Assembly (NCBI GenBank): GCA_036835375.1
Contig: DAITMB010000197.1
Location: 1-6,405, forward strand
Source of the DNA: JANQTF01 sp036835375
Lineage (GTDB): Bacteria > Bacteroidota > Bacteroidia > J057
DNA length: 6,405 bases
Direction: 5' to 3'
The position numbers were made by a program, and so were the translations under genes. Under the pieces are notes generated by a model. It had not been told where the DNA came from. It did no database searches and saw only the letters and a list, made by a program, of their open reading frames with translations. Shown here in pieces: positions 5,837-6,405 of the stretch (positions are counted from its first letter, which is position 1; every line of letters begins with the position of its first letter).

Positions 5837-6405
5837 CTAGCGCCAAGATTTCAGCAAAGCAAGCCCTTCCTCTATCAAGACCTCCACTGCTACTGCCGGA
5901 TCAGAATGAAAAATACCTCTAGGTCGATTGGCCAAAATCACAGAAAGTGACCCACAGCGATGCCCCAAGGCCTCGCCGAGAAATAGCAGCCCTGAAGTCT
6001 CCATTTCCATGTTTAGCGTGCGGAGCCCATCAGCGGAAACGGTGGCCATAACATCCGGTAGTCCTGTCATCGTCACGGGAACTCGGCCAAGGCCACGCCC
6101 TTGTGGCCCGTAAAACCCCGGTGCGGTGAAGGTGATTCCCCGCTCTATGTAGCTCCTGGAACTCGCAACTAGTGCGCTCAGGCTCGCATCAGCACGACTG
6201 GCATACACCAGAGATGCAATTCTCGGCGCAGCAGCCAAGGCTTGGCGGGCAGCGGCTTCCAGTGCAGAAATTCCTGTGCCGTGTGTGACGTAAAAGGGAA
6301 AGAGGGCGTCTAATCCCACAGCAGCATGGGAAAGCACAAGGGTTCCCGGTGCCAACGCTGGCTGTAATCCTCCGCATGTTCCCAAGCGAATGATTTGCAG
6401 AGAGC
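5837..6405 (-). CDS. Nucleoside phosphorylase, uridine-phosphorylase type (partial, N-terminus outside the window)
   Basis: The frame is open from the right edge to the TAG at 5839-5837, giving 188 residues. Members of this PNP/UDP family cleave nucleosides with phosphate into the free base and ribose-1-phosphate in cytoplasmic salvage. Visible residues 3-13 (QIIRLGTCGGL) are the phosphate/ribose-binding motif near mid-protein. MEMETSGLLFLGEALGHRCG, beginning at 6010, carries the EMET ribose-binding element. It is followed by VILANRPRGIFHSDP, which resembles the uridine phosphorylase-like enzymes common in Bacteroidota. With a usual length of about 280-300 residues, roughly 100 are missing, including the GDPxR segment. 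A TTG at 6385 is not the start, because the family motif continues upstream of it. The C-terminus (LIEEGLALLKSWR) looks complete. The next element downstream, 118 bp away, is the reductase remnant. Substrate (uridine or another nucleoside) cannot be settled. Confidence 0.9.
   Translation of the reverse strand, partial: SLQIIRLGTCGGLQPALAPGTLVLSHAAVGLDALFPFYVTHGTGISALEAAARQALAAAPRIASLVYASRADASLSALVASSRSYIERGITFTAPGFYGPQGRGLGRVPVTMTGLPDVMATVSADGLRTLNMEMETSGLLFLGEALGHRCGSLSVILANRPRGIFHSDPAVAVEVLIEEGLALLKSWR

Noticed and set aside
5538..5846. Short overlapping open frames on both strands around the reductase remnant (61-63 codons)
   Set aside because: They are in other phases than the aldo/keto reductase motif and have no family match. 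They are by-products of a decayed gene.

Overview
The window looks like chromosomal DNA from a member of the Bacteroidota. The evidence is a SusC/RagA-family TonB-dependent outer-membrane transporter with a fused N-terminal carboxypeptidase-D-like domain, the absence of Shine-Dalgarno sequences before the genes, and exact matches to the Bacteroidota sigma-A -7 box (TAnnTTTG) in the one long intergenic region. AccD retains a four-cysteine zinc ribbon, which as I recall many Flavobacteriia and Bacteroidia have lost, so a lineage outside those groups is a weak possibility.

Layout from left to right. (1) Positions 1-3058, minus strand: a susC-like gene that starts inside the window and runs off the left edge after 1019 codons, close to its expected C-terminus. 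A susD-type partner would be expected just beyond the edge. (2) Positions 3059-3921: an 863-bp AT-rich intergenic region between the divergent susC and accD. Its left part has only inverted repeats. Its right part holds a possible small-RNA unit: a TTG-N20-TATATTTG promoter, a roughly 220-nt segment with complementary ends, and a hairpin followed by seven T residues. A second TAnnTTTG box lies just before accD. (3) Positions 3922-4791, plus strand: accD, the beta subunit of acetyl-CoA carboxylase carboxyltransferase. (4) A strong, probably bidirectional terminator at 4902-4937 between the convergent accD and trx. (5) Positions 4961-5284, minus strand: a canonical thioredoxin. (6) Positions 5285-5836: no intact gene, but a decayed 5' end of an aldo/keto reductase gene at 5571-5718, which simple ORF calling misses. 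(7) Positions 5837-6405, minus strand: the C-terminal two-thirds of a uridine-phosphorylase-type nucleoside phosphorylase, cut by the right edge.

The intact genes are unrelated housekeeping or transport functions (nutrient uptake, fatty-acid synthesis, thiol redox, nucleoside salvage) and do not form one pathway or a single operon. I see no mobile element, CRISPR array, tRNA, rRNA or defence system. The two observations most worth following are the putative non-coding RNA upstream of accD and the aldo/keto reductase remnant.
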